Assembly (NCBI GenBank): GCA_034638255.1
Contig: JAWPGT010000024.1
Location: forward strand, 301,137 to 365,136
Direction: 5' to 3'
DNA: 64,000 bases
Origin: Coprinus comatus
Lineage: Eukaryota; Basidiomycota; Agaricomycetes; Agaricales; Agaricaceae
Shown: piece after piece, positions 22,443 through 34,189 of the stretch
Layout: the number at the start of each line of letters is the position of its first letter
Position numbering within the stretch: position 1 is the first letter of the stretch
Notes under the pieces: model-generated
The model's input: the letters and a program-made list of their open reading frames with translations, nothing else
Databases searched by the model: none
What the model was told of the DNA's origin: nothing
Program-made: the position numbers and the translations under genes

Positions 22443-23207
22443 GGGGCAGGAGACTGATATAAATGGTAACAAATAGGTACCACTAGTTGTTATAAATGGA
22501 TACCACTAGTTGTTTCAAATAGGTACATATGTATGTATCTTACTTGGCACATATGTCTGTACCACCCTTTGTACATATATATGTATCCATTATTATTATG
22601 ATAGGCAATAGGAATGAATTAATCTGAATTTTGTACACTTTTAGATTAGAGAAATTCGAAAAATTGAAAAGAAATTAGGTGAAATATAGTAGATTTGTAC
22701 AGGAAACTTGTACAAATGTACTACATTTCTCATAATTGTAGTAGATTCCTACAAGTTTCCTGAAGAAATTTACTACATTTCTCATAATTGTGGTAGATTT
22801 GTACAAGTTACTTGTGAGAATCTACTATATTTCTCATGATTATAGTAGATTCCTACAGGTTACTTGTACAAATCTACTATATTTCTTCAGGAAACTTGTA
22901 GGAATCTACTACAATTATGAGAAATGTAGTACATTTGTACAAGTTTCCTGTACAAATCTACTATATTTCACCTAATTTCTTTTCAATTTTTCGAATTTCT
23001 CTAATCTAAAAGTGTACAAAATTCAGATTAATTCATTCCTATTGCCTATCATAATAATAATGGATACATATATATGTACAAAGGGTGGTACAGACATATG
23101 TGCCAAGTAAGATACATACATATGTACCTATTTGAAACAACTAGTGGTATCCATTTATAACAACTAGTGGTACCTATTTGTTACCATTTATATCAGTCTC
23201 CTGCCCC
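22443..23207. repeat. 765-base near-perfect palindrome (fold-back element)
   Basis: The outer 330 or so bases of each arm are almost identical inverted copies, centred near 22825; the central 100 bases pair less well. Both ends read GGGGCAGGAGACTGAT outward-in, followed by a doubled CCACTAGTTGT motif. Inside lie smaller inverted repeats around TACTAC and GTACAAGTTTCCTG. The same terminal sequence recurs at 27260-27676 and, more diverged, near 53340-53510. I see no coding content. It is most likely a non-autonomous fold-back transposon of the KDZ-associated family. Confidence 0.85.
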
Positions 23208-23374
23208 ACCTATCCCATCCCATCTCCTCTCCTGCATGCTATGCTCTCCCATATAACCTAGATGTAGACCATTGTGTCGTAGATAATTAATATAAATTAT
23301 TTCTTTTTCCCAAATTAATTAAGATTATGTCAGCATAAATTTTACATCTTGCCTCTTACCACATTGTTACTACA

Positions 23375-24959
23375 ATGCCCCCATCCTCTCTACTCCCTGC
23401 TACAGCTCTGATGTTGCCAAAACCTATTACCTTTGTTCAAGCAATTAATATTGCCTTGGTAAACAACAATGATCTTCCCGAACTCATTGCCAATGGGAAT
23501 ATTATCCGCGATCCTCTTAACAAGTTCCTAGTTGATCTTTCCAAATCTGTGGGGTCTGATGCATCGGATGTGGAGAAGCTTCGGGCTATGTTATTTAGGC
23601 ATTTGGGTCGCCTTTGCCAATTGGAAACCACCCATCCTTCTATTGTGGCAGCTTATGGTTGCTTCAAAATCACTCATATGGAGCAGCACAGGAAGAAACA
23701 GAAATTTCTTGGAAAGAACCAGATGACAAGTCGCTTTCGCAACAACACCGATCCCATCTATACCAGCATCTCTACCCTTTCCCTCTCCCGACCTCGTGCA
23801 ATCTACCCTCCCAAGGCAATGTGGGTTACTGAAAACAGTGATATCTTGGATCGTTGGTCGTTCCATCTCCAATATGGGCCAAAGGCTGATAATAGGCTTC
23901 CTCGTCACAAGCCAATGCTTTTAGATGAATCCAAGCTGCAGAAAATTGTATTGCCCCATGAATCAATAATTATCAGAGATAAGAAGACACCCGAAATTGT
24001 CCTTGTTGTTTTGAGGAATGTTGCTTCTCCAGCAGTGTTGGATCATTTGGGAGCAGTAGTTGGGGAGGCGACATTGGCAAGGAGAAATATTCGGGCGGGT
24101 ACAATCCATATTATTATTTGATTAATTATTAATGCAATATTATAGAAGGATGATGCTGGTGTGCTGGTTATGAGTGGATGGTCAGCAGGTTCTCGTTCCA
24201 AGGCAGCTTTCCACTGGGTCCGGAATATCCTTTGTAAACGATCTGAAGCTGACATCAACCATCTCAATATCCAAGAAAGCAATGCATTTGGTTTTGTTTG
24301 GAACTTGCTACAACATGGTCTACCTGAAGAAGTCAAATCCGATTTTACCAACTTCATGGAATCTACCTGACTACCTCGTATGAATGCATTTATGAAAATC
24401 AGTAACAAAACTTTGGGATCATATACAGTTAAAGCAGGAGATATGGAGTTCACATTTGATAATGTTGAATTAGCACCTCCAACTGGTGCTATGGCACAAA
24501 ATTATGCAAGGTATAATCGCAATCTACTATATTTACTTAATAAATTACTTATACTTCTTATATAGACCCATGCATAATGAGGGACAACCTCATAAGTATG
24601 CAGTTTCCTTTACAGTCGAGCGATATGGTAGAGAACATGATGGAGGGCATTTCTATGTCGCTTCATATGGGATTAAAGTGGAGCTAGAAGCTAATACGAT
24701 TATTGTTTGGCAACCGAGGCATATTCATGGAACAAGTCTTCCAAATGCCCATCCTGCTGATGAATCACCAGCCTTTTTACAAAGAGGTTTGGCATTTGTA
24801 ACCTCTCCCCGACTTCCTAATGCATGGAAAAAATATGTTGACCAAGTTTGCAAAACCCCCCATGCAATTGATGATATTGCAAAAAAAGTAGAAGAAGCTC
24901 TCTGGGGACCAGAAGCTGAACAAGATGAAGTATACGAAGATGAGACTACAGTAGTATAA
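23375..24959 (+). CDS. TET/JBP-like 2-oxoglutarate/Fe(II) dioxygenase
   Basis: Exons 23375-about 24098, 24146-24510 and 24566-24959. The reading matches the fungal TET/JBP-like dioxygenase family I know from agaricomycetes: GWSAGSRSKAAFHWVRN, VELAPPTGAMAQNYARPMHNEGQPHKYAVSFT, GGHFYVASYGIKVE, VVWQPRHIHGTSLP and QRGLAFVTS. The likely Fe ligands are H and E in MHNE (24573-24581) and H in IHGT (24726-24728); His-x-Glu in place of His-x-Asp is unusual. Family members oxidise 5-methylcytosine in the nucleus; activity here is inference. A TGA at 24368-24370 interrupts the frame where Arg fits, and the first splice gives a one-base phase mismatch, so this copy may be inactive. It starts 167 bases after the palindrome. 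Confidence 0.75.
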
Positions 24960-25222
24960 ATGTAGTAGCTTTTTTTAATTCATTTTCTATTTTTTATTTG
25001 TGAGTATAGCTTGCTACCGACTTTATCAAGGTTGTTGCTCTTATAATAGAGCTATTTGTATATTCTTGCCAAGGTGATTGATAATAAATAGATCAGTCTA
25101 GACCTTATTATGTATAATATTTAGTTTAGTATGTATATGTTTTGGTCAATTTGTAGTATAAACCAACATGACATGACACAATTTTTACATCTTACTTTTC
25201 CATTTGCTCTATCCCCTCTACC
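24960..25222. other. AT-rich spacer
   Basis: No gene is seen. It probably holds the terminator of the dioxygenase gene and the promoter of the next gene. Confidence 0.3.
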
Positions 25223-27191
25223 ATGTCTACAAGTATTAGCTCTGATACTTCTTCCATTTTACCCATGGTATTAGTAGAAGAAGAACTCAACAAAGAACTA
25301 AAGAATTGTATCTATGATTTTGAGGCAATGAAAAACTCTACCCAAGGGAAAGTGGCTGGTTGTAAGTTTTTTTCCCCTTAATTCATATATATCTTTGCTC
25401 AGATATACTATATATATTTCTAGAAAGTAAAGTGCTACAACAAAGAATTAAAGATCTTCGTTATCAATTAAAGAATATAAGATGTAAAATTACAAAAGCA
25501 AAAAAAAATTTGGATATAAAGGGTTTGTATTTCTACTTTCTAAAACTTCTTGTCTGACTCCATTTATCTAGAAAAACAACCCAAACTATTATCTATACCC
25601 CTACCAATACTTCCTCCAAGTACTTCGCAAACAAAACCCAAACATAGGGTTTCTGTCATTATAACATCTCCCTCTAAATCTACTACTGTACCAAGTCAGT
25701 CTCAAGAAGCCATTCCTCAACCTAGCTCTCCTCTTTCGTCTATCTCAAGTGACTCACTTGAGAATGATAGTATGTTATATATTGAAATTTATTTAATTTT
25801 ATTCTAACTACTTGATATTACTAGATAAGGACTCAAATGTACAACTTGAAATGACTAGTAATTTGACTACTACTCGCTTTCAGGGTATTTTTTCTATTTT
25901 TTTTTCTTTGTTCTTTTTTTCTTATTTGTTTAAAAATCAACAGAGCCTACTTTGGCTATTAATTCTAACAATATAGCAGCAAATACTCAGTATCAAAGTA
26001 CAACACCTCCATTGATATCATCTTTGCTTTTGAGGTCACCTTCTCTTCTACCCTCTATCACCCCACCTATTTTGGCTTCTATACCTGAACTTTCACCAAC
26101 AACAGAAGATTCTAGTATACCAGCTTTGCCTCTGCATATTAACAGTACTAGTGATAGAGTGGAATCAAATGCACAATATGTTGAGGTTGACTCTGATGAT
26201 GATACTTATAGTAAGCTATTTCTTTTTTATTATTATACTCTATTATTAATAACTTTTACTTATAGCAGTCTTGGTTGGACAAAAGCAAAAACACCAAGTG
26301 ATTTATGATAGTAGTAGTGACAATGGTAGTGGAGAAGATAAACGAGAATCTTGTATGTTTTTTCCCTTATTATTGAGTAATATATCTTATAATCTAAAAA
26401 CCTCTAGCGATTAAGCATAAGAAATCAAGAAACAAAAAAGGAGCAAAGCAAGCACAAAGTAAGGGAAGAGAGAAGCGAAAGAATGATGACAATAGTAAAG
26501 AAAGCAAAGAAGATATTGAGATTTATGCTGGTATATATCTATTATAATGGTCTTTATGTTGCTAATATTTGTTATAGAAGGTGATACAGCTTTACTTCAT
26601 GCCTGGATGTCAAGTTCCAAGAAGAAGCCAAAGATTCCAATTGAAACCAAGAATTGTATTCGGTTCAATTGCTTATATCTTCCCAAGGCTTATACGACTT
26701 CTCCTGAACTTACAAAAGAATTACTTACTAATGGATATAAAAATTTTCTCTGTCTCCACCACTCTAGAAAAGATAAAATCACCAATCATATTAATGGTGA
26801 TGACTCAGTATCTGGGGTTGGATTCATGGAACTGGAGTTGAGAGGGCAGGAAAGGGCAAGACTGAAACATTGGTCCAAGTTCAAGGATATGCCAACTGTG
26901 GTTGTCCTGAAGACTTAGTAGTTGCTAATGCGATGTTTTGGAAACTTTGGTGAGTTACTGCAATGGTAGATGGGGAAGAGGTTACTGAAGCATTGGGTCC
27001 ACTTCCTTTAAATCCCTGAAATACTCTCTTCTTTATGCAAAATCTGGAGAGTAGTTTTGGTATTGACTGGCAGGACATGTATCTCAGAAACATACATATA
27101 TGCAGATGAGAAGAAATGGGAAAAGTGGTTTTTAAAGTCGATGATAGCAAATTACACAAAGAGATATAGGGAGCTTTCTAGTCAGGAGTAG
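25223..27191 (+). CDS. many-exon Ser/Thr-rich cargo gene, unknown
   Basis: Starts at an ATG after CTACC. A chain of short exons, mostly split after the first codon base, is read through introns ending near 25422, 25571, 25825, 25943, 26267, 26407 and 26578. The first 250 residues are Ser/Thr/Pro-rich with short acidic and Lys-rich stretches. After 26579 a compact domain follows (ALLHAWMSSSKKKPKIP, CLYLPKAYTTSPELTKELL, FLCLHHSR, LKHWSKF). The frame closes at 26918, but open sequence continues in other frames (LVVANAMFWKLW, SSFGIDWQDMYL, ADEKKWEKWFLKSMIANYTKRYRELSSQE in parts) to a TAG at 27189-27191, so the end has frameshifts. No known domain. It lies between the dioxygenase gene and the right terminal repeat. 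Confidence 0.5.
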
Positions 27192-27259
27192 ATAGATATA
27201 TATAATTCCTACTAAATACATTTGTCATTTGCCTTTTGTATCAAAAATGAGTAAACTTC

Positions 27260-27676
27260 GATAATATAATTATTCTTAACAAGATATTTTTTATAAATAT
27301 AGTAGGATTCTACACCTTTTCTGTACAAACCGACCATAGTTTTATAATATATAGTAGGATTCTACAACTATTCTGTACAAATCAACTATAAGTTGTCCAA
27401 TTATAGTATATTTCTTCATAAACATTGTTAAATCCTGCTAAAAACTTTGCTCAATTGTTTGACTTTTCCTGATTTAAAAGTGTACAAAATTCTGATTAAT
27501 TAATTTCTATTGCCTAGTATAATAATAATGGACACCTATATAGGTATAAAAGGTAGTACAGATATATGTACCAAGTAAGATACATATATATGTACCTATT
27601 TAAAACAACTAGTGGTATCCATTTCTAACAACTAGTTGTATCTGTTTGTTACCATTTTTATTAGTCTCCTGCCCCG
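27260..27676 (-). repeat. diverged terminal repeat (right end of the dioxygenase module)
   Basis: Same order of blocks as the right arm of the palindrome: AAAAGTGTACAAAATTC, ATAATAATAATGGA, the doubled CAACTAGT motif, then TTGTTACCATTTTTATTAG and TCTCCTGCCCC ending at 27676. Many substitutions separate it from the palindrome, so it is older. The orientation fits the right end of an element. Confidence 0.75.
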
Positions 27677-28317
27677 ATAATCGACACCATCAAACAGTTG
27701 TTGATAAAGCATGGTGTCTAGTATATTTACAAGGAAAGGGTGTTACTAGTAAGCATGTTGAGAATCTTCTTGAAGGAGAGTCACTGGTACCTGTTCAGGT
27801 ATGTCTTTTTATGGTATTTGGGTCTTTTTTCTTATACCTTGTCATTAGAATGCATTTTCAAGATGGTTGTGTTCTATTGAAGGTTTTGACTTTCATAAAA
27901 TGATTGCACCTGATCTTCTTCACGAATTTGAACTTGGAGTATGGAAGAGAGTATATTTACAGTTAATCTGGTTATTAGTTACTCTCTCAGGACATAAAGT
28001 TGAAACATTAAATGAAAGGTAAGTAGATCTTTTATTTAATACACATTCTTTGTTTTTAAGGAACAAAATTTTAGATATAGACTCATTCCTACCTATGGAA
28101 ATGGAGTTATTCAGAAGTTTCAGCATGATATGAGTACTGCAAAGAAACTTGCTGGTCATGACTATGAAGATGTTCTCCAGGTCTGTCTAAATATTTAAAA
28201 CATAATATTATTCCTTATATTAATTAAAAATAGTGTGCACTTCCTGTCTTCAAGGATCTATTTCCTCCACCACATGATCAAATAGTTCAAAATCTTTTGT
28301 TTGAGCTAGCAACATGG
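27677..28317 (+). pseudogene. Plavaka-type transposase, middle fragment
   Basis: Exons are separated by three introns (from 27799, about 28020 and 28180). The reading has KGVTSKHVENLLEGESLVPVQ, NAFSRWLCSIEGFDFHKM, APDLLHEFELGVWKRVYLQLI, LNERYRLIPTYGNGVIQKFQ and AGHDYEDVLQCALPVFKDLF, the block that precedes the C-terminal part seen at 8172-9795 in the same family. It starts right at the terminal repeat and ends where the second gypsy element begins. KAWCLVY, where relatives have KARRLVY in my memory, would be two CG-to-TG changes. Only about 150 residues survive. Confidence 0.7.
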
Positions 28318-29800
28318 TGGGTTCTTGAGTGATTAAGGCAGGTTCAGTTGAAGTGGTGTTTAAGAATAGCTTGTTTGGTAAAACCACAATGTCCACATTT
28401 TCTTCGGCAGAGTCAAAGTTATGATCTGGTTGTCTAGAGAGTGCATCTGCAGCAGGAATTTCTTTTCCTGGTTTGTGTTTTATCACAAAGTTGTATTTCT
28501 GCAGTTCAGCCCAAGTGTGAGCTTGACGACATGACAGCTTCTGCGAATCTTGCCAAAAACGGAGATTGTTGTGATCACTGTGCACAGTTACTATATGCAG
28601 CGATCCTAGTAGGTAGTGGCACCAGTCATCAAAAGCTTGTTTGATCGCAAGGAGTTCTTTGTCCGGAGTGGGATAGTTGCATTCCGCAGGTCCAAGGGAT
28701 TTAGAACGGAATGCACAATGTCTTGTAACTCCATTTTCATCAGTTTGACATAGAACACCGCCTGTTGCAAAGTCAGAAGCATCTGTTTCGACATGGAAAG
28801 GTTTGTGAGGATCAGGAGTGAGAAGGATAGATCCATTCGCAAACATGTCTTTAACAGTGTTGAAAGCTTCTTCTGCTTCTGGGGTCCATTTAAATGCAAC
28901 CAACTTGCGTAGAAGGTCATTTAGAGGACGGGTGATATTGGCATAGTCCTTGATGAATTTCCAGTAGAAGTTTGCAAATCCTAAGAACTTTCTAACTTCG
29001 CGTTGTGATGTTGGGATAGGCCATTCTGCAATTCCAGCCAGTTTGTCTTCAGACATGGTGATACTATTCTGGCTTATTGTCATTCCTAGGAATTCTATGG
29101 AGGTTTTCTCGAATTCGCATTTCTCGGTCTTGAGATAAAGATCGTTTTCTTGGACTCTTTTTAGAACTTCTAGAGTCATCTTGTTAAGATCTTGCTTGTT
29201 ATCGGAGAAAATGAGAATATCATCCATATAGACAATAACTGCAGTACAACCAGGTTTGTCAATGAGATCTCGGAAGATATGATCCATCATTGCCTGGAAC
29301 ATTGCAGGAGAATTTGTCATTCCAAAGAACATAACAGTAGGTTCAAAAAGACCGAATGGAGTTTTAAATGCTCCTTTCCATTGGTCTCCATCAAAGATGC
29401 GAACATTGTTATATCCAAGACGAACGTCCATTTTGGTGAAGTATTTAGCTCTACGGAGGCAGTCCATAATTGAGCTGATGTTGGGAATGGGATAGGCGTT
29501 TTTCACAGTGTGGGAATTGAGGTAGCGATAATCTTGACATGGTCTAAGAGACTTTCCATCTTTCTTGTTGATGAAAAAGAACAGTGATGCCATAGGAGAT
29601 TTAGATGGTCGGATATATCCTTTGGCTAGGTTTTCATCAAGAAAGGTCTTTGATTCATCCATTTCAGCCAGTGCAAGGCAATATGGTTTGTAAGACTTTG
29701 GAGTGAAGGTTTCTTTTAGATCAATGCAATGATCACAAGGTTGTGATGGAGGAAATCATTCTGAGGCCTTCTTGTCGAAGACAGGAAAATATTTCCATAA
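28250..29800 (-). pseudogene. second gypsy element: reverse transcriptase and RNase H
   Basis: The open part (29662-28250) has RT motifs FINKKDGKSLRPCQDYRYLN, FGMTNSPAMFQ and YMDDILIFS, then RNase H (ETDASDFATGG, KELLAI, SDHNNLRFW) and the linker ADALSRQPDH. Upstream in the same frame the reading crosses a TGA (29756-29758) inside SE-stop-FPPSQPCDH, where family members have SxRFP, so Arg was lost. The integrase is absent: near 28318 the sequence changes to a Plavaka fragment, and the last 20 residues of the frame are antisense to that fragment. Dead copy. Confidence 0.88.
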
Positions 29801-29818
29801 TGTTCTAGGAACTATTTC

Positions 29819-30652
29819 CTATGGATCAGATGATGTAGCTTTTGCATGCTTTTGAGATATAAGTTGGGATGCAGAAGTTTTGGCATTGATTTGTATGAGG
29901 CGGCCAGCCAATCCAGTGTCAAGGATATCAGGGAGTGATTGTGCAGCAATGCAGAGGTTTTTAGGAACATCAATTGGGTCTTCATTGTAACAGGTGATTT
30001 CATTGATTGTGATGGAATTTTTGAGTTGGGAGCAGGAGATGGTTCTAGAAGATAGTGAACACCATCGGAATGTTTTGGCAGTCCAATCAATGTTGGGATT
30101 GTACTGTTCCAGAAAGGAAAACCCTAGAATGGCAGGGTGTTTTCCAATTCCAATAACATAGGCATCTGTCTTGATGTTTCGACCATCAATGATACATTCC
30201 ACAACTACTTTCTCAGTGATTGTTCCACTGATATTTTCTGTTCCATCGACATTCATAATGGCAATTGGGGGTTCCACAGGGGTTCATTGGAGGTTAAGGG
30301 AGCATGCAGTTTTCTCAGAAACGAAGTTTCCTTGAGCTCCTGAATCAATCAGGGCATTAAGGGTGGCAATCTGGTGGGAGTGGTGATTTTGAAGATAGAT
30401 GGGTAAATAAATAGATTTCTCATTGTGAGACAGAATGAGAGGGATAATGGAAATGTTCACTGGAGGTGGAATGTCTGGTTTGGGAGAGTAAATAGGGTCT
30501 GGTATGTCCATTGTCTTTGAAGTAGAGGAGTGAGTAGTACTAATGTCCAATTCATCATCTGTAAAGGAGAGATTGTCCAAGTCTTGAGAATCTTCATGAA
30601 TCACCGAAAGGATAGCAGAGGCTGGATGGGTTTGACTTGTCGCCTTAAGCAA
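29819..30652 (-). pseudogene. second gypsy element: aspartic protease
   Basis: Same frame as the RT. The active-site motif ALIDSGAQGNFVS lies near 30330. The frame is broken by TGA at 30284-30286 and TAG at 29819-29821, which by C-to-T reversal would be Arg and Gln. After the first stop the reading continues through NVDGTENISG and ILGFSFLEQYNPNIDW, typical of gypsy proteases. Confidence 0.8.
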
Positions 30653-30660
30653 AACCCAGC

Positions 30661-32490
30661 CTAAAAATTCAAATCTTCTTCATCTTCAATCAGTGTTGAT
30701 GCCACTTTCATGAAGCTGCGGAATTTGTCAATTCCATTGTTCTTCTTCTTCTTTTTGAAAGGTCTGTTTGATGAGGATGATTTCTTGTTGCGGGGTTTGG
30801 AGGAGGAGGATTGATGTTTGGGGCATTCTTGGAAGAAATGTCCAGCATTTCCACAAGAGAAGCAGACACCTCGGCTACGACGTTCCTTTTGTCGTTCCGT
30901 GAGGACCATTCCAAGAATTAATTTGTTGAGTATATGTTATACTACAGATGCATGACTACTTAAACTTCATTTCATTCGTTTTGCCTTTTCCCTCAGTTGT
31001 CATTCCAATTCAGACACTGAGGTATGTTTATTTATTATTCTATATTTTACATCTATTCTGATTGTACTGTTATAGTAGTATATCAGGTATGAATCAATTA
31101 CAGTTGTCATTCCAATTCAGACACTGAGTAGTATATCAGTCTAATATAATTCAGCTTCGTTTTCTTCATCAGATTCTTCTGAATCAGAAGAGTCAAAATC
31201 TGGGATTCCTACTTCTTCATATTCATCATCATCATATCGTCCTGCAGCATCAATCTCCATTGGTTCTCCTTGGGGTAGCTTGGAGATGTTGAAGTTATGT
31301 TTCTGATAGCTTTTTGGAGGATGGGGTTTGTGGTTGATCTGACAGATAGCTTGATCAAGTTGGGTGGCAATGGTAGTCCATTCATCAAATGTAGTTGGTT
31401 GAGGGTAGCGAAGAGCAATGGCTTCTCAGATTTTCAGAGGGAGTGTAGAACGGAATGAATCGACTTTGTAGGCGTCATTGTCAATTCCAGCCAAATCAAG
31501 AAGTTGCTTGACATTATTAACATGATCTTCCATATTTTGCCAAGGAAGCATGCGATAAGTCTTGAGCTTGTTGCGAGCATCGGCAGCTTCAGCATGGGGT
31601 TGGAAAGCTCGGTCAAGACTTGTGATGAAATCGTGCCATGTTCCATATCTATATGTTCCTGCTTCTTCTCCTCTATGAGAACTCAAATATTGCCTTCGGA
31701 AATGACCACAACTCCCATGAGTTAATAATTGGAGAACAACTGGTATGGCTTGTTCTGTTTGGATAGCACCGTTTCGAAAGTATTTGGGTTTCGATTGTAG
31801 GGCAAGGATGATGCTATCTTTCCAATTCTCATAATGGATGGGTTTTCCATCAAACTTTTCGATTGGGATATCAAACTTCCCATTGTAGTTTTCTTCGGTT
31901 GGTTGGTTGGTCATTCTGGAGGGAGGACGAGCTGGGTTTCTTGGTGTAGGTGATTGAGTGCAAGAGTGGGTTTGGGAAACTGAGTGGATAGAAGTGTTGT
32001 CTGGTGAGGAAGGATTGGGATTGGTTCCAAATGGGTTGGCGGGGGGGTGAGTTCGGATAGGTGATGGTGTAGGGAATAAGTCTAGAGCGGTGACTTTATC
32101 ACGAATTGAGTTTCTGAGGTTTGCAAGTTCTTTGCTATCGAATGATGTTTGTGCTTTGTTGACTTCGATATTGGTAATGAGATCAGGATTGCTGACAGTT
32201 GGTTGATAAAGGTTGTCGACTACTAGGTATAGTTCGTAGGTGTTGACTTGGATAAGGAGAGAGGTGGATTTGTAGGGTAGTAGGAAACAAAAGATGTAGT
32301 GGATATCGGCGGCGATTTGAGAACTTCCTGCTTCATTGAGTTCTTTGAATTGTTTCCAGGTATCAGTGATGCAAATTTGCTGATCGTTTGAGAGTTTGAC
32401 TCCTGGTGGAAGGTACCTCCTGACTGAAGGAGTTCCAAAGGTTGTGCTGACCTCTGGGATTCATACAGTGGAGTCAAAGAGATCAACTAG
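30661..32490 (-). pseudogene. second gypsy element: gag
   Basis: The capsid region (31914-31140) includes FDGKPIHYENWKDSI, HDFITSLDRAF and LPWQNMEDHVNNV, broken by TGA 31426-31428 between LPLKI and EAIALRYP, where Arg fits. A zinc knuckle CX2CX4HX4C (CFSCGNAGHFFQEC) lies at about 30850-30870. Between the two, 30994-31021 and 31101-31128 are direct repeats of 28 bases around an insertion-like segment that breaks the frame. N-terminal Pro/Ser-rich gag sequence extends up to about 32490. Confidence 0.75.
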
Positions 32491-33936
32491 TTCTTGTTCG
32501 TTTGCGTCTCTGGATATTGGAGGAGGGTTGGGTGGTTGTCTGGAAGATGAAGGGGTGGAAGAGGAAATTCGGTGGGAGGCAATTGTGGAAACTTGGGGTG
32601 CTGCTTGCTAAAGGCAGCCCTTCTTCTTTAAGAGGGTATGTTCTCAGCCACTACTTGCTTAAGGTAGTCCTGCTCGACAGCGAGGTATGTTATCAGCCCG
32701 GATCTTGATCCTATGCGTGAAGGTTGGTGCTAATTTCCCAAATAATGACGGTTGCGGGTTAGGCGGTTGTCAAAGGAAATAAAAGCAACGGATTGCAGAG
32801 ACTCTGGTTAGGAGTTCGCACAGAGTTGGGTTGGGGAGGGTGACGAGTGCAGAGACCTGGGTTAGAGGTTCGCGGAGGAAGACGATGACAGAGATCCTGG
32901 TTAGGGATTTGTTGAGTTGTAGCTTAATACAATGTTATAGATCTTGCCTATACCTCTGTTTTGGTATAGACGATGCTACGATGGATCTCTTCAAGATGCT
33001 CGTAGGAGGAGAACATCTACTCAGACTGAGACTACTTTCAGGGGACGACCTCCACAGTACTCAGACTGTAGATCACAGGTGTTCCTTACTAGTAAGCTGT
33101 TCGTGCAAGAGTTAGAGCTGACTCCGGTTCTAGGGTTATCAGGCAGAGGACAGAGAGCAAGATAGCAAGTAGAACAGAGAGAACTTAGAGTATTAAGCTG
33201 AAGCTTAATCTCTGTTGCTGTCCATGTATTTATACAACTACGAGTACAGGTTGTAGGCTATGCTTGATACATGTGAGACAGGAGAGTGAAACTATCTACA
33301 GCTGAAACAGTGAGTGAAACGACAAGTGGAAGTCTGTAGAAAGTACTAGTCCGAGGCTATATGAAACATCAGTCCAAGGCTGTGTAAAACATCAGTCCAA
33401 GGCTGTGTAAAACATCAGTCCAAGGCTGTGTAAAACATCAGTCCAAGGCTGTGTAAAACATCAGTCCAAGGCTGTGTAAAACAGATAGAAGAGAAAGTAC
33501 ACTATCGTCCATCATTAGTTCTAATGATTAGTTGTGATAAATATGAAACTGTAACACTAGTATTACTCTCTTGCATTATATGGCAGCTCCTTATTGGTTG
33601 AGTTAGTGTTTCACTTATGTGTTTCAACTCCTGTATCCTCTCCTGTTTCATGTATAATTACCTGACAGGTAGTAGACACCTGACTCCTTTCTAGTTGTAG
33701 CACAGACCATTATATTATCATATAAATAGTGTACTTGTTGTAGTATTACTTCTTCAGTTCCAATAACTACTACAACTCACCTCTCACAAGCCCCCTACAA
33801 ACATACTAACTACCACTTCATATGTCTACTACTATGTCTTCTATGACTTGTATTCGTGCTCCCTTCAACAGTTACAGGTGTTGAGGAAGGCCTGGCCTGT
33901 CTTGCAGTTGCCATTGTAATTGGGTGGCGTAGTGAC
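32490..33936 (-). other. leader and probable 5' LTR of the second gypsy element
   Basis: No gene. On the minus strand TATAAATA at 33234-33227 could be the LTR promoter, and TGTGAGAGG near 33800 a possible LTR start. No second copy is in the window, so the LTR limits cannot be proved. Confidence 0.35.
33367..33481. repeat. 23-base tandem repeat, five copies
   Basis: CATCAGTCCAAGGCTGTGTA plus AAA, repeated at 33367, 33390, 33413, 33436 and 33459 with no differences seen. A weaker copy precedes it. It lies in the presumed LTR of the second gypsy element. Confidence 0.95.
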
Positions 33937-34153
33937 TGTTAAAACAAATGCGTAGCATGTGTTGCATGGGTAGGTACAACTGACTTACTGAGGGTGAGGT
34001 GGTTGTTGCGGTAAGAGGAACTGAGTGTATATAATGCAAGAGTACAAGTTTATATACATAATTACAGTGGTCCGTGCGAGAACATATTAGGTCACATGTT
34101 CATCAGCATGATGCCATAGAGAATGTCATTGTAGAACTAATAATAGTTCAACA
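33937..34153 (-). repeat. 3' LTR of the copia element
   Basis: 217 bases, ending TTCAACA on the plus strand; pairs with 39997-40216. Confidence 0.9.
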
Positions 34154-34189
34154 CTCCCCTGAATACGAACATGGCAGCTAAATAGCACC

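Noticed and set aside
8172..28317. The two Plavaka fragments (8172-9795 and 27677-28317) as halves of one split gene
   Set aside because: On the plus strand the middle part lies downstream of the C-terminal part, so they cannot be one gene cut by simple insertion.
33367..33481. CRISPR-like array
   Set aside because: The 23-base units are directly adjacent with no spacers, and the organism is eukaryotic.
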